A stretch of DNA of 64,000 nt from Pseudomonas sp. B21-040 (GCF_024748695.1 NZ_CP087176.1:2039501-2103500), one strand, 5' to 3'. Counted from the stretch's first letter, positions 20,699 to 30,404 are shown. Numbers and translations: made by a program. The notes: generated by a model from the letters alone, not told the origin.

Positions 20699-21733
20699 AT
20701 GCCTCAAGCATTGACCCTCAACCAACGTATCGTCCTGGCGTCCCGCCCGGTCGGCGCGCCGACGCCAGAGAATTTCCGCCTGGAAAGGGAGGCGTTGCCG
20801 GACCTCACTGACGGCCAGTTATTGCTCAAAACCCTCTACTTGTCGTTGGACCCTTACATGCGCGGGCGCATGAGTGACGCGCCGTCCTACGCAGCACCGG
20901 TAGAAATCGACGAGGTCATGACCGGTGGGGCTGTCAGCCGAGTCGAGCGCTCGTTGAATCCAAAATTCCAGGAAGGGGATATCGTGGTAGGCGCTACCGG
21001 CTGGCAAAGCCACAGCATCAGTGACGGTCGCAACATCATCCCGGTGCCGTCCGGATTGCCGAGTCCGTCGATGGCCCTCGGTGTACTGGGAATGCCGGGC
21101 ATGACGGCTTATATGGGCTTGATGGACATCGGTCAGCCGAAGTCCGGCGAAACCCTGGTGGTCGCGGCGGCATCCGGCGCGGTGGGCTCGGTGGTCGGGC
21201 AGGTGGCGAAAATCAAGGGCCTGCGCGTAGTGGGTGTGGCCGGTGGTGCAGAGAAGTGCCGTTACGTGGTCGAGGAGTTGGGCTTCGATGCCTGCATCGA
21301 TCACAAGGCGGCTGATTTCGCCGAACTACTGGCCAAAGCCTGTCCCAATGGCATCGACATCTATTACGAGAACGTAGGCGGTCATGTGTTCGACGCGGTA
21401 GTGCCGTTACTCAATGCCAAGGCACGCATTCCACTGTGCGGCCTGATTGCCGGTTACAACGCCTCCGAGGCGCCGAAAGGCCCGGATCGCCTGCCGCTGT
21501 TGCAGCGCACGCTATTGACTAAACGCGTGCGTATTCAGGGCTTCATCGTGTTCGACGACTACGGTGACCGCCAGCCGGAATTCATCAGTGCCATGGCGCC
21601 ATGGGTGCGCGACGGCAAGGTTAAATTCCGCGAAGACGTGGTCGACGGGCTGGAGCAGGCGCCCGAAGCGTTCATCGGTCTGCTGGAAGGGCGCAACTTC
21701 GGCAAACTGGTGGTGCGGGTCGCGCAAGACTGA
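20699..21733 (+). CDS. NADP-dependent MDR oxidoreductase (CurA / leukotriene B4 dehydrogenase-like)
   Basis: 344-aa zinc-free medium-chain dehydrogenase/reductase that reduces alkenal or enone double bonds with NADPH. Seen: N-terminal GroES-like part with SLDPYMRGRM (about residue 48), nucleotide-binding ASGAVGSVVGQVAKIKG (about 155-172), and the YYENVGGHVFDAV segment typical of this subgroup. There are no zinc-binding cysteine clusters. The ATG at 20699 follows AAAGGAGACGCTCAC, a strong ribosome site. It sits between ybaB and recR, which are normally neighbours, and is preceded by a repeat element and a terminator, so it looks like an insertion into the dnaX-recR cluster. Confidence 0.88.
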   Translation: MPQALTLNQRIVLASRPVGAPTPENFRLEREALPDLTDGQLLLKTLYLSLDPYMRGRMSDAPSYAAPVEIDEVMTGGAVSRVERSLNPKFQEGDIVVGATGWQSHSISDGRNIIPVPSGLPSPSMALGVLGMPGMTAYMGLMDIGQPKSGETLVVAAASGAVGSVVGQVAKIKGLRVVGVAGGAEKCRYVVEELGFDACIDHKAADFAELLAKACPNGIDIYYENVGGHVFDAVVPLLNAKARIPLCGLIAGYNASEAPKGPDRLPLLQRTLLTKRVRIQGFIVFDDYGDRQPEFISAMAPWVRDGKVKFREDVVDGLEQAPEAFIGLLEGRNFGKLVVRVAQD

Positions 21734-21799
21734 GTATTTGACGCTAATGAGAGGCGCGGGTATAAACCGCATCTCGTTGTTTTGTCGGACGTTTCCCCC

Positions 21800-22402
21800 A
21801 TGAGCTTCAGCCCTTTGATTCGCCAACTGATCGATGCCCTGCGAATTTTGCCGGGCGTGGGTCAGAAAACCGCCCAGCGTATGGCGCTGCAACTGCTTGA
21901 ACGCGATCGCAGCGGTGGTTCGCGACTGGCGTTCGCCTTGAGCCAGGCCATGGAAGGGGTGGGTCATTGCCGCCTGTGCCGCACGCTGACTGAAGATGAC
22001 CTGTGCCCGCAGTGCGCGGATACCCGTCGCGACGACACCTTGTTGTGCGTGGTGGAAGGGCCGATGGACGTCTATGCGGTGGAGCAGACGGGCTTCCGCG
22101 GCCGCTACTTCGTGCTCAAGGGGCATTTGTCGCCGCTTGATGGCCTCGGGCCTGAGGCGATTGGTATTCCGCAGTTGATGGCGCGGATTGAAGAGGCCGG
22201 GACCTTTGCTGAAGTCATCCTCGCCACCAACCCGACGGTGGAAGGTGAGGCGACGGCGCACTACATTGCGCAGTTGCTCAGTAATAAAGGCCTGATTGCC
22301 TCGCGTATCGCCCACGGCGTGCCATTGGGTGGCGAGCTGGAACTGGTGGATGGCGGGACGTTGGCGCATTCGTTTGCCGGGCGTAAGCCGATAGCCCTCT
22401 AG
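21800..22402 (+). CDS. recR: Recombination mediator RecR
   Basis: 200-aa component of the RecFOR pathway that helps load RecA at gaps. It has the N-terminal helix-hairpin-helix ([18 protein letters not shown]), the C4 zinc finger (CRLCRTL ... CPQC, about residues 57-72), and a Toprim domain with [12 protein letters not shown]. The ATG at 21800 ([14 protein letters not shown]) matches the family. Length is normal. Confidence 0.95.
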   Translation: MSFSPLIRQLIDALRILPGVGQKTAQRMALQLLERDRSGGSRLAFALSQAMEGVGHCRLCRTLTEDDLCPQCADTRRDDTLLCVVEGPMDVYAVEQTGFRGRYFVLKGHLSPLDGLGPEAIGIPQLMARIEEAGTFAEVILATNPTVEGEATAHYIAQLLSNKGLIASRIAHGVPLGGELELVDGGTLAHSFAGRKPIAL

Positions 22403-22417
22403 TGCCTGTACGGGCCT

Positions 22418-22496
22418 CTTCGCGGGCAAGCCCGCTCCCACACGGGATTTGTGGCATTCACAGAGCCCCTGTAGGAGTGAGCCTGCTCGCGAAAGG
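22418..22496. repeat. REP units between recR and the acyl-CoA dehydrogenase gene
   Basis: A unit of the CGCGGGCAAGCCCGCTCCCAC type at 22418-22443 and an opposed TGTAGGAGtgAGCCTGCTCGCG unit at 22468-22496. The two arms come from related but not identical REP variants. Confidence 0.6.
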
Positions 22497-22585
22497 CTTA
22501 CCTCGGTCACCCTGTTCCACACATTCCTGTTGAAAACCAAGCAAGCGCTCGGTTAACTTCGCTGAACCTTCAGTGGAGTTCGCCG

Positions 22586-23734
22586 ATGCCTGCCTTTCAG
22601 GAATACTTCGATCCCAGCCACCAATTGGTCCGAGACAGCGTCAGACGTTTCGTCGAGCGTGAGATTCTCCCGGACATTGATCTGTGGGAGGAAGCTGAAA
22701 GCTTTCCCCGTGAGCTCTACCTCAAGGCCGGTGCTGCCGGGATTCTGGGCATTGGCTACCCCGAGGCACTCGGCGGCAGTCATGAAGGTGATCTGTTTGC
22801 CAAGGTCGCGGCCAGCGAAGAACTGATGCGCTGTGGCTCCGGCGGGCTTGTAGCCGGTCTCGGTTCGCTGGACATCGGCTTGCCACCGATCCTCAAGTGG
22901 GCCAGGCCTGAAGTCCGTGATCGGGTGGTGCCGCAAGTGCTGGCCGGCGAGAAGATCAGTGCCCTGGCCGTCACCGAGCCCAGCGGCGGTTCCGACGTCG
23001 CCAACCTGCAAACCCGCGCCGTGCGTGACGGCGAGTTTTACCGGGTCAGCGGCAGCAAGACCTTTATCACCAGCGGCATTCGCGCCGATTTCTACACCGT
23101 CGCGGTGCGCACCGGCGAGCCGGGTTTTGGCGGTATCAGCCTGTTGCTGATCGAGAAGGGCACGCCCGGTTTCTCTGTCGGTCGTCAATTGAAGAAAATG
23201 GGCTGGTGGGCGTCGGACACCGCCGAATTGTTCTTTGACGATTGCCGTGTGCCCGTGGTTAATCTGATCGGCGTCGAAAACATGGGATTCGCCTGCATCA
23301 TGGGTAACTTTCAAAGTGAGCGACTGGCGCTGGCGTTGATGGCCAACATGACCGCGCAGCTTGCGCTGGAGGAGAGCCTGAAGTGGGCCCGCCAGCGCGA
23401 AGCCTTCGGTAAGCCTGTCGGCAAGTTCCAGGTCATCAAACACCGCCTCGCCGAGATGGCGACAGCGCTGGAAGTGTCCCGGGAATTTACCTATCGCCAG
23501 GCGGCGAAAATGGCGGCGGGGCAGAGTGTGATCAAGGAAATTTCAATGGCCAAGAATTTTGCCACCGACACGGCTGACCGGATCGTCAACGATGCGGTGC
23601 AGATTCTGGGTGGTTTGGGCTATATGCGTGAAAGCCTGGTGGAACGGCTGTACCGCGATAACCGGATTCTGTCGATTGGTGGCGGGACGCGGGAAGTGAT
23701 GAACGAGATCATCAGTAAGCAGATGGGGCTTTAA
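22586..23734 (+). CDS. Acyl-CoA dehydrogenase
   Basis: 382-aa FAD enzyme that introduces a 2,3 double bond into an acyl-CoA, passing electrons to ETF. The family signatures LAVTEPSGGSDVANLQT (about 127-143) and the C-terminal QILGGLGYMRE are clear. The catalytic loop usually written YEGT in short- and medium-chain enzymes reads GGGT here, while Glu245 (SERLALAL) sits where isovaleryl-CoA and long-chain enzymes carry their base; this points to a branched or longer acyl substrate, by inference. It stands alone between repeats. Confidence 0.9.
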   Translation: MPAFQEYFDPSHQLVRDSVRRFVEREILPDIDLWEEAESFPRELYLKAGAAGILGIGYPEALGGSHEGDLFAKVAASEELMRCGSGGLVAGLGSLDIGLPPILKWARPEVRDRVVPQVLAGEKISALAVTEPSGGSDVANLQTRAVRDGEFYRVSGSKTFITSGIRADFYTVAVRTGEPGFGGISLLLIEKGTPGFSVGRQLKKMGWWASDTAELFFDDCRVPVVNLIGVENMGFACIMGNFQSERLALALMANMTAQLALEESLKWARQREAFGKPVGKFQVIKHRLAEMATALEVSREFTYRQAAKMAAGQSVIKEISMAKNFATDTADRIVNDAVQILGGLGYMRESLVERLYRDNRILSIGGGTREVMNEIISKQMGL

Positions 23735-23751
23735 TCGGCGGTGTAGCGGCT

Positions 23752-23857
23752 GGCGTCATCGCGAGCAAGCTCGGCTCCCACAGGAGAATGTCGCCGGACA
23801 CAAATCGTGTATACGACATAGATCACTGTGGGAGCCGAGCTTGCTCGCGATGGCGTC
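23752..23857. repeat. REPIN, GGAGCCGAGCTTGCTCGCGATGGCG class
   Basis: Near-perfect facing arms: GGCGTCATCGCGAGCAAGCT... at 23752 and its complement ending at 23857, around a 40-bp centre. It separates the acyl-CoA dehydrogenase gene from the convergent apt gene. Confidence 0.8.
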
Positions 23858-23871
23858 GGTACAGGCACCGT

Positions 23872-24423
23872 TTACTTATCGCTCAACGCAAACTGCGTCA
23901 GGCAGAACGTAGGAATGCCCATGTCTTCCAGTCGCTGCGATCCGCCCAGCTCCGGCAAATCAATGATCGCTGCCGCTTCATGCACCCGCGCACCCATGCG
24001 CCGAATCAGGTTTGCTGCCGCAATCAACGTGCCACCGGTGGCGATCAGGTCATCGAACATCACCACCGAATCGCCCTCGCACAGACTGTCGGCATGGACT
24101 TCGAGGAACGCTTCGCCGTATTCGGTCGCATAACCTTCGGCCAGCACATCGGCCGGCAGCTTGCCTTGCTTGCGGAACAGTACCAGTGGCTTGTTCAACT
24201 GATACGCCAGCACCGAGCCGATCAGGAATCCACGCGCGTCCATCGCACCGATGTGGGTGAAATCGGCCTCGACGTAGCGATGGGCAAAACTGTCCATCAC
24301 CAGGCGCAGGGCCGTCGGCGACTGGAACAACGGGGTGATGTCACGAAAGATCACGCCCGGCTTGGGGAAGTCGATCACGGGGCGGATCAGGGATTTGATG
24401 TCGAAGGAGTCGAAGACCATCAT
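23872..24423 (-). CDS. apt: Adenine phosphoribosyltransferase
   Basis: Purine salvage enzyme (183 aa; adenine + PRPP to AMP). The PRPP-binding loop [13 protein letters not shown] is at about residues 128-140, and the N-terminal [11 protein letters not shown] and middle [14 protein letters not shown] stretches are standard. Two adjacent ATG codons (24423 and 24420) are possible starts. It lies just downstream of anr, a conserved Pseudomonas neighbour. Confidence 0.95.
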   Translation of the reverse strand: MMVFDSFDIKSLIRPVIDFPKPGVIFRDITPLFQSPTALRLVMDSFAHRYVEADFTHIGAMDARGFLIGSVLAYQLNKPLVLFRKQGKLPADVLAEGYATEYGEAFLEVHADSLCEGDSVVMFDDLIATGGTLIAAANLIRRMGARVHEAAAIIDLPELGGSQRLEDMGIPTFCLTQFALSDK

Positions 24424-24499
24424 CGAGGTGTCCTGGCAGGCTGCAAACGTCGCAGTATAACGGCGGCTGAACCGTTTCGCTCAGCCGCAATGGTTACAG

Positions 24500-25234
24500 T
24501 CAACCTTCGACGGTGCCGCCGGCCAACGCGCAGAGCTGGATCGGGTCGAGAATACGGATTTCCTTGCCTTCGGCGGCGATCAATTCGTTCTGCTGGAAGC
24601 GGGTAAAGACCCGGGACACGGTTTCGACCGCCAGCCCAAGGTAATTGCCGATTTCGTTGCGTGACATGCTCAAACGGAACTGGTTGGCCGAAAAGCCGCG
24701 GGCGCGAAAACGTGCCGACAGGTTGACCAGGAAAGTGGCAATGCGCTCATCGGCGGTTTTTTTCGACAGCAGCAGCATCATTTGTTGATCGTCGCGAATC
24801 TCGCGGCTCATGACGCGCATCAACTGGCGGCGCAATTGCGGCAGTTGCAGTGCCAGTTCGTCGAGGCGCTCGAAAGGAATTTCGCAGACCGAGGTGGTTT
24901 CCAGCGCTTGCGCGGAAACAGGGTGCGTTTCGGTATCCATGCCGGACAGGCCGACCAGTTCACTCGGCAGGTGGAAACCGGTGAGCTGCTCTTCACCGCC
25001 GTCGCTCAGGCTGAAGGTCTTGAGGGCGCCGGAACGTACCGCGTAGACGCAATCGAAGGCGTCGCCCTGGCGAAACAGGAACTCGCCTTTTTTCAGCGGG
25101 CGGCCACGTTTGACGATTTCGTCCAGCGCATCCATGTCGTCCAGATTCAGCGAAAGCGGCAAACACAGGGGGGCAAGACTGCAGTCCTTGCAATGGACCT
25201 GGTTATGAGCGCGCAATTTGACTGGCTCAGACAT
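24500..25234 (-). CDS. anr: Anr, FNR-type oxygen-sensing transcriptional regulator
   Basis: Global activator of low-oxygen genes (244 aa). Its [4Fe-4S] cluster cysteines are C15, C18, C24 and C117 ([11 protein letters not shown] and VCEIPFE), as in E. coli FNR. The cyclic-nucleotide-binding fold is followed by a helix-turn-helix with [17 protein letters not shown], whose E..SR residues read TTGAT half sites. The ATG at 25234 ([11 protein letters not shown]) is the family start. Anr boxes in this window lie before hemN, ccoG and ccoN2, so many of its targets are local. Confidence 0.95.
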   Translation of the reverse strand: MSEPVKLRAHNQVHCKDCSLAPLCLPLSLNLDDMDALDEIVKRGRPLKKGEFLFRQGDAFDCVYAVRSGALKTFSLSDGGEEQLTGFHLPSELVGLSGMDTETHPVSAQALETTSVCEIPFERLDELALQLPQLRRQLMRVMSREIRDDQQMMLLLSKKTADERIATFLVNLSARFRARGFSANQFRLSMSRNEIGNYLGLAVETVSRVFTRFQQNELIAAEGKEIRILDPIQLCALAGGTVEG

Positions 25235-25372
25235 TTCTTCAATCCTTGTGGGAAAACACACATAAGACGTAAGGGTAACCCACGGAAGGGCATTCAGGCC
25301 AGAGTGTGCCACTTTGTCGCATCTCAACCTGGCCTTGAGTCAATGCTGAACGCTGCCTCCCTGGCAAAGAAG

Positions 25373-26758
25373 TCAAATCACCCGGGAAAACCGCTGGTGG
25401 CTGAGGTGTTGCAGATACGCATCAAACACCATGCACACCGAGCGGACCAACAAGCGACCGGCCGGCAACACGCTGATTCGTTCGTTGTCGAGCGTGATCA
25501 AGCCATCATCGGCCATGGTCTGCAGTTGCGGCCACAATTGGCCGAAGTAGCCGCGGAAGTCGATGTTGAAGTCGTGTTCGATGTCGACGAACTCCAGGCT
25601 GAGATTACAGATCAGCTGCTGTATCACCGCCCGCCGCAACCGGTCATCGGCGTTACACACCAGGCCGCGGCTAGTGGCCAATTGAGCCGTGGCCAGGGTG
25701 TTCTGGTATTGCGCCAGGTCGCTGGTGTTCTGGCAGTACAGATCACCGATCTGGCTGATGGCTGACACCCCAAGGCCGATCAAATCGCAATGACCGTGGG
25801 TGGTATAGCCCTGAAAGTTGCGCTGCAGAGTCGATTCTTCCTGGGCAATCGCCAGTTCGTCGTCGGGCAGGGCGAAATGGTCCATGCCGATGTAGCGGTA
25901 ACCGGCCGCGGTCAGTTGTTCGATGGTGCGCTGCAGCGTTTCCAGTTTCTGTGCCGGTGTCGGCAATTCGTCAATGTCGATGCGCCGTTGCGCCATGAAG
26001 CGTTCCGGCAGGTGTGCGTAGTTGAACACCGAGAGCCGATCCGGTTGCAGATTGATAACCTCGTCGACCGTGCGAGCAAAGTTTTCCGGTGTCTGTCTTG
26101 GCAGGCCGTAGATGAGATCGATGTTGATCGAACGAAATTGCAGAGTCCGGGCTGCGTCGATCACCGCGCGGGTTTCTTCCAGGCTTTGCAGGCGATTGAC
26201 GGCCCGTTGCACGGCCGGGTCGAGGTCTTGCAGGCCAATGCTGACCCGGTTGAAACCCAGCTCGCGAAGCAGGCCCATAGTCGACCAGTCGGCTTCGCGA
26301 GGGTCGATCTCAATGCCATAGTCGCCGGAATCGTCGTCCAGCAAGTTGAAGCTTTTACGCAACTGCGCCATCAGTTGGCGCAGTTCATCGTGGCTGAGAA
26401 AGGTCGGGGTGCCACCGCCAAAGTGCAGTTGTTCGACTTTCTGTGTCGGGTCGAGGTGGCAGGCGATCAGCTGGATTTCCTGCTCAAGGCGCTGCAGGTA
26501 GAGTCGGGCTCGGCCGCGGTCCTTGGTGATGACTTTGTTGCAGGCGCAGTAGTAGCAAATGTTCGCGCAGAACGGCACGTGCACGTACAGCGACAGTGGA
26601 CGCAGGGTTTTACGGCTGTCGCGCAGCGCATGGAGCAGGTCGAACGTGCCGACCTGACCATTGAATTGCACAGCGGTCGGATAGGAAGTGTAGCGCGGTC
26701 CCGCCAGGTCATAGCGGCGGATCAAATCGGTGTCCCAACGAATGGCGTCGAGCATCAT
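25373..26758 (-). CDS. hemN: Oxygen-independent coproporphyrinogen III dehydrogenase
   Basis: Radical-SAM enzyme (461 aa) that decarboxylates coproporphyrinogen III without oxygen in heme synthesis. The cluster motif HVPFCANICYYCACNK carries C64, C68 and C71 plus C73; GGGTPTFL and the C-terminal HemN domain follow. Two adjacent ATGs (26758, 26755) are possible. A perfect Anr box lies about 65 bp upstream, which fits induction at low oxygen, when the oxygen-dependent enzyme fails and the nearby cbb3 oxidases need heme. Confidence 0.95.
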   Translation of the reverse strand: MMLDAIRWDTDLIRRYDLAGPRYTSYPTAVQFNGQVGTFDLLHALRDSRKTLRPLSLYVHVPFCANICYYCACNKVITKDRGRARLYLQRLEQEIQLIACHLDPTQKVEQLHFGGGTPTFLSHDELRQLMAQLRKSFNLLDDDSGDYGIEIDPREADWSTMGLLRELGFNRVSIGLQDLDPAVQRAVNRLQSLEETRAVIDAARTLQFRSINIDLIYGLPRQTPENFARTVDEVINLQPDRLSVFNYAHLPERFMAQRRIDIDELPTPAQKLETLQRTIEQLTAAGYRYIGMDHFALPDDELAIAQEESTLQRNFQGYTTHGHCDLIGLGVSAISQIGDLYCQNTSDLAQYQNTLATAQLATSRGLVCNADDRLRRAVIQQLICNLSLEFVDIEHDFNIDFRGYFGQLWPQLQTMADDGLITLDNERISVLPAGRLLVRSVCMVFDAYLQHLSHQRFSRVI

Positions 26759-26822
26759 GCGGGCATTCCCCCGGATAGGCTGGCAGTGGCAGCGAGTCTA
26801 GGGGGTGCGGCGATGGGGCATC

Positions 26823-26836
26823 TTGATTTGCATCAA
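26823..26836 (-). promoter_or_regulatory. Anr box upstream of hemN
   Basis: TTGAT-TTGC-ATCAA, a perfect match to the FNR/Anr consensus TTGAT-N4-ATCAA, centred about 70 bp before the hemN start. Confidence 0.85.
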
Positions 26837-26851
26837 CGGTGAGCATGGGCT

Positions 26852-26998
26852 TGTAGCAGCTGCCGAGCCCGCGAGGCTGCGTTCGGCGGCGAAGCCGTCG
26901 CAAACCCTGAGCCCCAGATCCTCCTGAAAGACCGCGCTGCCTGATTTCACGACGGCTTCGCCGCCGAACGCAGCCTCGCGGGCTCGGCAGCTGCTACA
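26852..26998. repeat. REPIN, GTAGCAGCTG class
   Basis: 147 bp with facing arms TGTAGCAGCTGCCGAGCCCG and complement, carrying the GCGAGGCTGCGTTCGGCGGCGAAG core. It lies between the hemN promoter and the end of the TauE/SafE-family gene. Confidence 0.85.
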
Positions 26999-27008
26999 GG
27001 ACTGCGAA

Positions 27009-27692
27009 CTAGTGGCCCATGAGCCAATGTTGATGTGGCCCCGGCAAGGTCCAGATGCCGAACAGGATCACCAGTAACCCGCCGGCCATGCGCACGCTGC
27101 GTTTGCGTAACAGCGCCGTCACCCGCTCAGCCGCCAGGCCCGTGGCCAGCAGCACCGGCCAGGTGCCCAGGCCGAACGCGAGCATCAACAACGCACTGTC
27201 CAGCGCATTGCCCTGGCTCGCCGACCACAGCAATGTGCTGTAAACCAACCCGCACGGCAGCCAGCCCCAGAGCGCGCCCAGCAGCAAGGCGCGGGGCAGG
27301 CTCGACACCGGCAACAATTTGTTGGCAATCGGCTGGATATGCCGCCACAGGCCGCGACCCAGGCTTTCGATGCGGGTCAGGCCGCTCCACCAACCCGCCA
27401 GGTACAAGCCCATGGCAATCAGCAGCAAGCCGGCAATTACCCGCATAAACATCGCCGCCGGACTGTTCGCCACGGCCCAGCCTGCCAGGCCGATCAGCAT
27501 CCCGGCCGTTGCATAGCTGAGAATTCGTCCCAGGTTGTAGGCCAGCAGCAGTCGAAAGCGCCGGCTACGTTGCTCCTTGGGAATCGCCAGGGTGAGCGCG
27601 CCCATCAAGCCGCCGCACATCCCCAGGCAATGGCCGCCCCCGAGCAAGCCGAGAATTACCGCAGACACCAGCAGGGGCGCCAATTCAAGCAT
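27009..27692 (-). CDS. TauE/SafE-family membrane protein linked to cbb3 assembly genes
   Basis: About 227 aa, six or seven membrane segments. The first segment carries GGGHCLGMCGGLMG, a His-Cys/Cys arrangement seen in the cytochrome-biogenesis-type branch of this family; a second LPCGLVYSTLLW motif occurs near residue 150. Its start overlaps ccoS by 8 bp, so it is the last gene of the ccoG-ccoH-ccoI-ccoS set. A role in metal or redox supply for cbb3 oxidase assembly is likely from context but not shown. The ATG at 27692 (MLELAPLLVS) is chosen over an upstream start lying within ccoS. Confidence 0.82.
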   Translation of the reverse strand: MLELAPLLVSAVILGLLGGGHCLGMCGGLMGALTLAIPKEQRSRRFRLLLAYNLGRILSYATAGMLIGLAGWAVANSPAAMFMRVIAGLLLIAMGLYLAGWWSGLTRIESLGRGLWRHIQPIANKLLPVSSLPRALLLGALWGWLPCGLVYSTLLWSASQGNALDSALLMLAFGLGTWPVLLATGLAAERVTALLRKRSVRMAGGLLVILFGIWTLPGPHQHWLMGH

Positions 27693-27903
27693 GAGGCGGC
27701 GCCTTGTCGTCGGGTTTGGCCGGATGGCCGCTGGCTTCGTCGACCGCCGCCTTGTGTGCCGGATCCTGGTCGTCAAACAGAATGCTGTGGGCCGGCCCGT
27801 CGAGGTCGTCGTACTGACCGCTGTCGACCGCCCAGAAGAAGATGTACACGGCGATGGCCACGATCAGTAGCGCGGCCGGGATCATCACGTAAAGAGCTGG
27901 CAT
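27685..27903 (-). CDS. ccoS: CcoS, cbb3 oxidase maturation protein
   Basis: 72-aa small membrane protein with one N-terminal segment (YVMIPAALLIVAIAVYIFFW) and a conserved acidic stretch DSGQYDDLDGPAHSILFDD. CcoS is needed to place heme and copper in CcoN. It sits 24 bp after ccoI and overlaps the following TauE-like gene. Confidence 0.93.
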   Translation of the reverse strand: MPALYVMIPAALLIVAIAVYIFFWAVDSGQYDDLDGPAHSILFDDQDPAHKAAVDEASGHPAKPDDKAPPHA

Positions 27904-27927
27904 GGGTGGACTCCATGCCCGCGCGGC

Positions 27928-30378
27928 TCAGGCCGGCAGCGGGCGGGTTTCTGGCGTGGTGTGGGCAGCAGGCGCACTCGGCAGGCGAGTCAGGCGCAGG
28001 GCGTTCAGCACCACGGTCAGCGAACTGATCGACATGCCGACGGCGGCCCAAACCGGAGTAATCCAGCCAAGGGCGGCGAACGGCAACATGAGGCCATTGT
28101 ACAACCCGGCCCACAACAGATTCTCGATGATCACCCGACGTGTCCGCCGGGCCAGGCTGAAGGCTTGCACCAGCGCGTCGAGGCGGTTGGACAACAACAC
28201 GGCATCGGCGCTGGTTTTCGCCAGATCGGTGGCCGAGCCCATCGCCACGCTGATGTCGGCAGCGGCCAGCACCGGCACGTCGTTGACCCCGTCACCGAGC
28301 ATCAACACCTTGCGGCCTTCCTTGTGCAATTGTTGCAAGACCTGCAATTTATCGTCCGGACGCAAACCGCCTCGGGCCTCGTCGATGCCCAGTTCGGCGG
28401 CGACGCTGGCGACCATCGGCGAGCTGTCGCCGGACAGCAACAAGGTGCGCCAGCCACGCGCCTTGCAGGCTTGCAGCAACGCCGGGGCATCGGCGCGCAG
28501 ACGGTCGTCGAGGACAAACCATGCCAGGGGGCCCTGACTGTCGCCGAGCAGCAGCCATTGACCCGCTTCATCGGGCATCGATGGCACGGCTGCACCACTG
28601 AGTTCGCAGACAAAACCTGGTTGGCCAATGCGCAATCGTTGTACGCCGACCATGCCTTCAAGACCCAGCCCCGGCGTACTGTGGACTTCTTCGGCGGCCA
28701 GTGGCGCACGGCCGAACGCACGGGCGATCGGGTGTTCGGAGCGGTTTTCCAGTGCAGCGGCGAGGCTCAGGCACTGGTCGCTGTCGAGCACGCCCAGCGG
28801 GCGGATTGAACGTAAAGCGAGGCGCCCTTCAGTCAGGGTCCCGGTCTTGTCGAAGATCACCGTGTCGATCTGGTTCAGGCCTTCCAGAACATGGCCGCGG
28901 GTTAGCAGCAGGCCGAGTTTGTGCAACGTGCCGGTGGCCGCGGTCAGTGCCGTCGGGGTTGCCAGCGACAAGGCGCAGGGGCAGGTGGCGACGAGCATCG
29001 CCAGCACAATCCAGAAGGCCCGGGATGAATCGAGCTCCCACCACAACAGGCCAATGGCGGCGGCGGCAATCAACGACAGCAGCAAAAACCACTGGGCGGC
29101 GCGGTCGGCGATTTCCGCCAAGCGCGGTTTTTCGGCCTGCGCCCGGTCCAGCAGACGGACAATGGCGGAGAGGCGCGTGTCGTGGCCCAGTGCCAAAACT
29201 TTCACCGTCAACGCGCCTTCAACGTTCAGTGTGCCGGCGGTCACTGCATCGCCCGGCGTGCGCGGTTGCGGCAGGTATTCGCCGGTCAGCAGCGATTCAT
29301 CGATGCTCGAATGGCCGTCGAGGATCTTGCCGTCAGCCGGCAGAATCGCGCCAGGGTGCACCAGCACCTGATCGCCCACGCGCAATTCGCTGAGCAGGAT
29401 ACGCTCGCTCTGGCCATCCGCGCCCAGGCGCAGGCAGGAAGCGGGCAGCAGATTGACCAGTTGTGCGGTGGCGGCGGCGGTGCGCTCTCTGGCTCGGCGC
29501 TCCAGATAGCGGCCGGCGAGCAGGAACAGTGCAAACATTCCCACGGCATCGAAATACAGCTCGCCGACGCCGGTGATCGAGGTCCAGATTCCGGCGAGGT
29601 AGGCGCTGCCAATCGCCAATGACACCGAAACGTCCATGGTCAGGTGGCGGGTGCGCAGGTCGCGCATGGCGCCTTTGAAAAACGGCGCGCAGCTGTAAAA
29701 CACAATGGGGGTGGTCAGAAATAGCGCAACCCAGCGCAGGATGGTATGCAGTTCGGGGCTTAGGTCGATGTTGAATTCCGGCCAGGTGGCCATGGTTGCC
29801 ATCATTGCCTGGAACCACAGCAGCCCGGCGACACCGAGCTGACGCAAGGCCAGGCGATTTTCACTGGCCAATTGTTCGCTGGCGCGGTCGGCTTGATATG
29901 GATGGGCGGCATAACCGATGTGGCGCAATTCGCTGAGCATCTGGCTCAACGGTAATTGTGCGTCAGCCCAGCGTACGTGCAAGCGATGGTTGGACAGGTT
30001 CAAGCGTGCTTCGGCCACGGCCGGCAAGCTGCGCAGGTGTTTCTCGATCAACCATCCGCACGCGGCGCAACTGATGCCTTCCATCAACAACGTGGTCTCG
30101 GCGAGTTCGCCGTCGTGGCGCACGAACGGCGCTTGCACGTCGGCGCGGTCGTACAGCGCCAGTTCATCCACCAACTGCACCGGCAAGGCTTCGGGGTTGG
30201 CCGATGACTCGCTGCGATGCTGGTAATAGCTTTCCAGCCCACCGGCCACAATGGCCTCGGCCACGGCCTGGCAACCCGGGCAGCAGAACTCACGGGTTTC
30301 ACCCAGGACCGCAGCGGTAAAGCGGCTGCCGGCCGGGACGGGCAGGGCGCAGTGGTAGCAGGGGGTTGGACTGGTCAT
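27928..30378 (-). CDS. ccoI: CcoI, copper-translocating P-type ATPase for cbb3 oxidase
   Basis: 816-aa P1B-type ATPase that moves copper for the CuB site of CcoN. It has an N-terminal cysteine cluster (CYHC and CPGC, about residues 7-46), a heavy-metal-binding domain with GISCAACGW (about 100), the transport motif CPC in ATCPCALSLATP, phosphorylation site DKTGTLTEG and hinge GDGVNDVPVLAAAD. The start is the ATG at 30378; an upstream frame extends only into a repeat element. In P. aeruginosa the two P-type Cu pumps have different jobs, and this one belongs to oxidase assembly. Confidence 0.93.
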   Translation of the reverse strand: MTSPTPCYHCALPVPAGSRFTAAVLGETREFCCPGCQAVAEAIVAGGLESYYQHRSESSANPEALPVQLVDELALYDRADVQAPFVRHDGELAETTLLMEGISCAACGWLIEKHLRSLPAVAEARLNLSNHRLHVRWADAQLPLSQMLSELRHIGYAAHPYQADRASEQLASENRLALRQLGVAGLLWFQAMMATMATWPEFNIDLSPELHTILRWVALFLTTPIVFYSCAPFFKGAMRDLRTRHLTMDVSVSLAIGSAYLAGIWTSITGVGELYFDAVGMFALFLLAGRYLERRARERTAAATAQLVNLLPASCLRLGADGQSERILLSELRVGDQVLVHPGAILPADGKILDGHSSIDESLLTGEYLPQPRTPGDAVTAGTLNVEGALTVKVLALGHDTRLSAIVRLLDRAQAEKPRLAEIADRAAQWFLLLSLIAAAAIGLLWWELDSSRAFWIVLAMLVATCPCALSLATPTALTAATGTLHKLGLLLTRGHVLEGLNQIDTVIFDKTGTLTEGRLALRSIRPLGVLDSDQCLSLAAALENRSEHPIARAFGRAPLAAEEVHSTPGLGLEGMVGVQRLRIGQPGFVCELSGAAVPSMPDEAGQWLLLGDSQGPLAWFVLDDRLRADAPALLQACKARGWRTLLLSGDSSPMVASVAAELGIDEARGGLRPDDKLQVLQQLHKEGRKVLMLGDGVNDVPVLAAADISVAMGSATDLAKTSADAVLLSNRLDALVQAFSLARRTRRVIIENLLWAGLYNGLMLPFAALGWITPVWAAVGMSISSLTVVLNALRLTRLPSAPAAHTTPETRPLPA

Positions 30379-30404
30379 GAGGTATTCACAGGGTGTTGTC
30401 CGAT

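Noticed and set aside
25320..25350. TTGAGTCAATGC near the anr promoter as an Anr autoregulation box
   Set aside because: It lacks the two half sites at 4-bp spacing.
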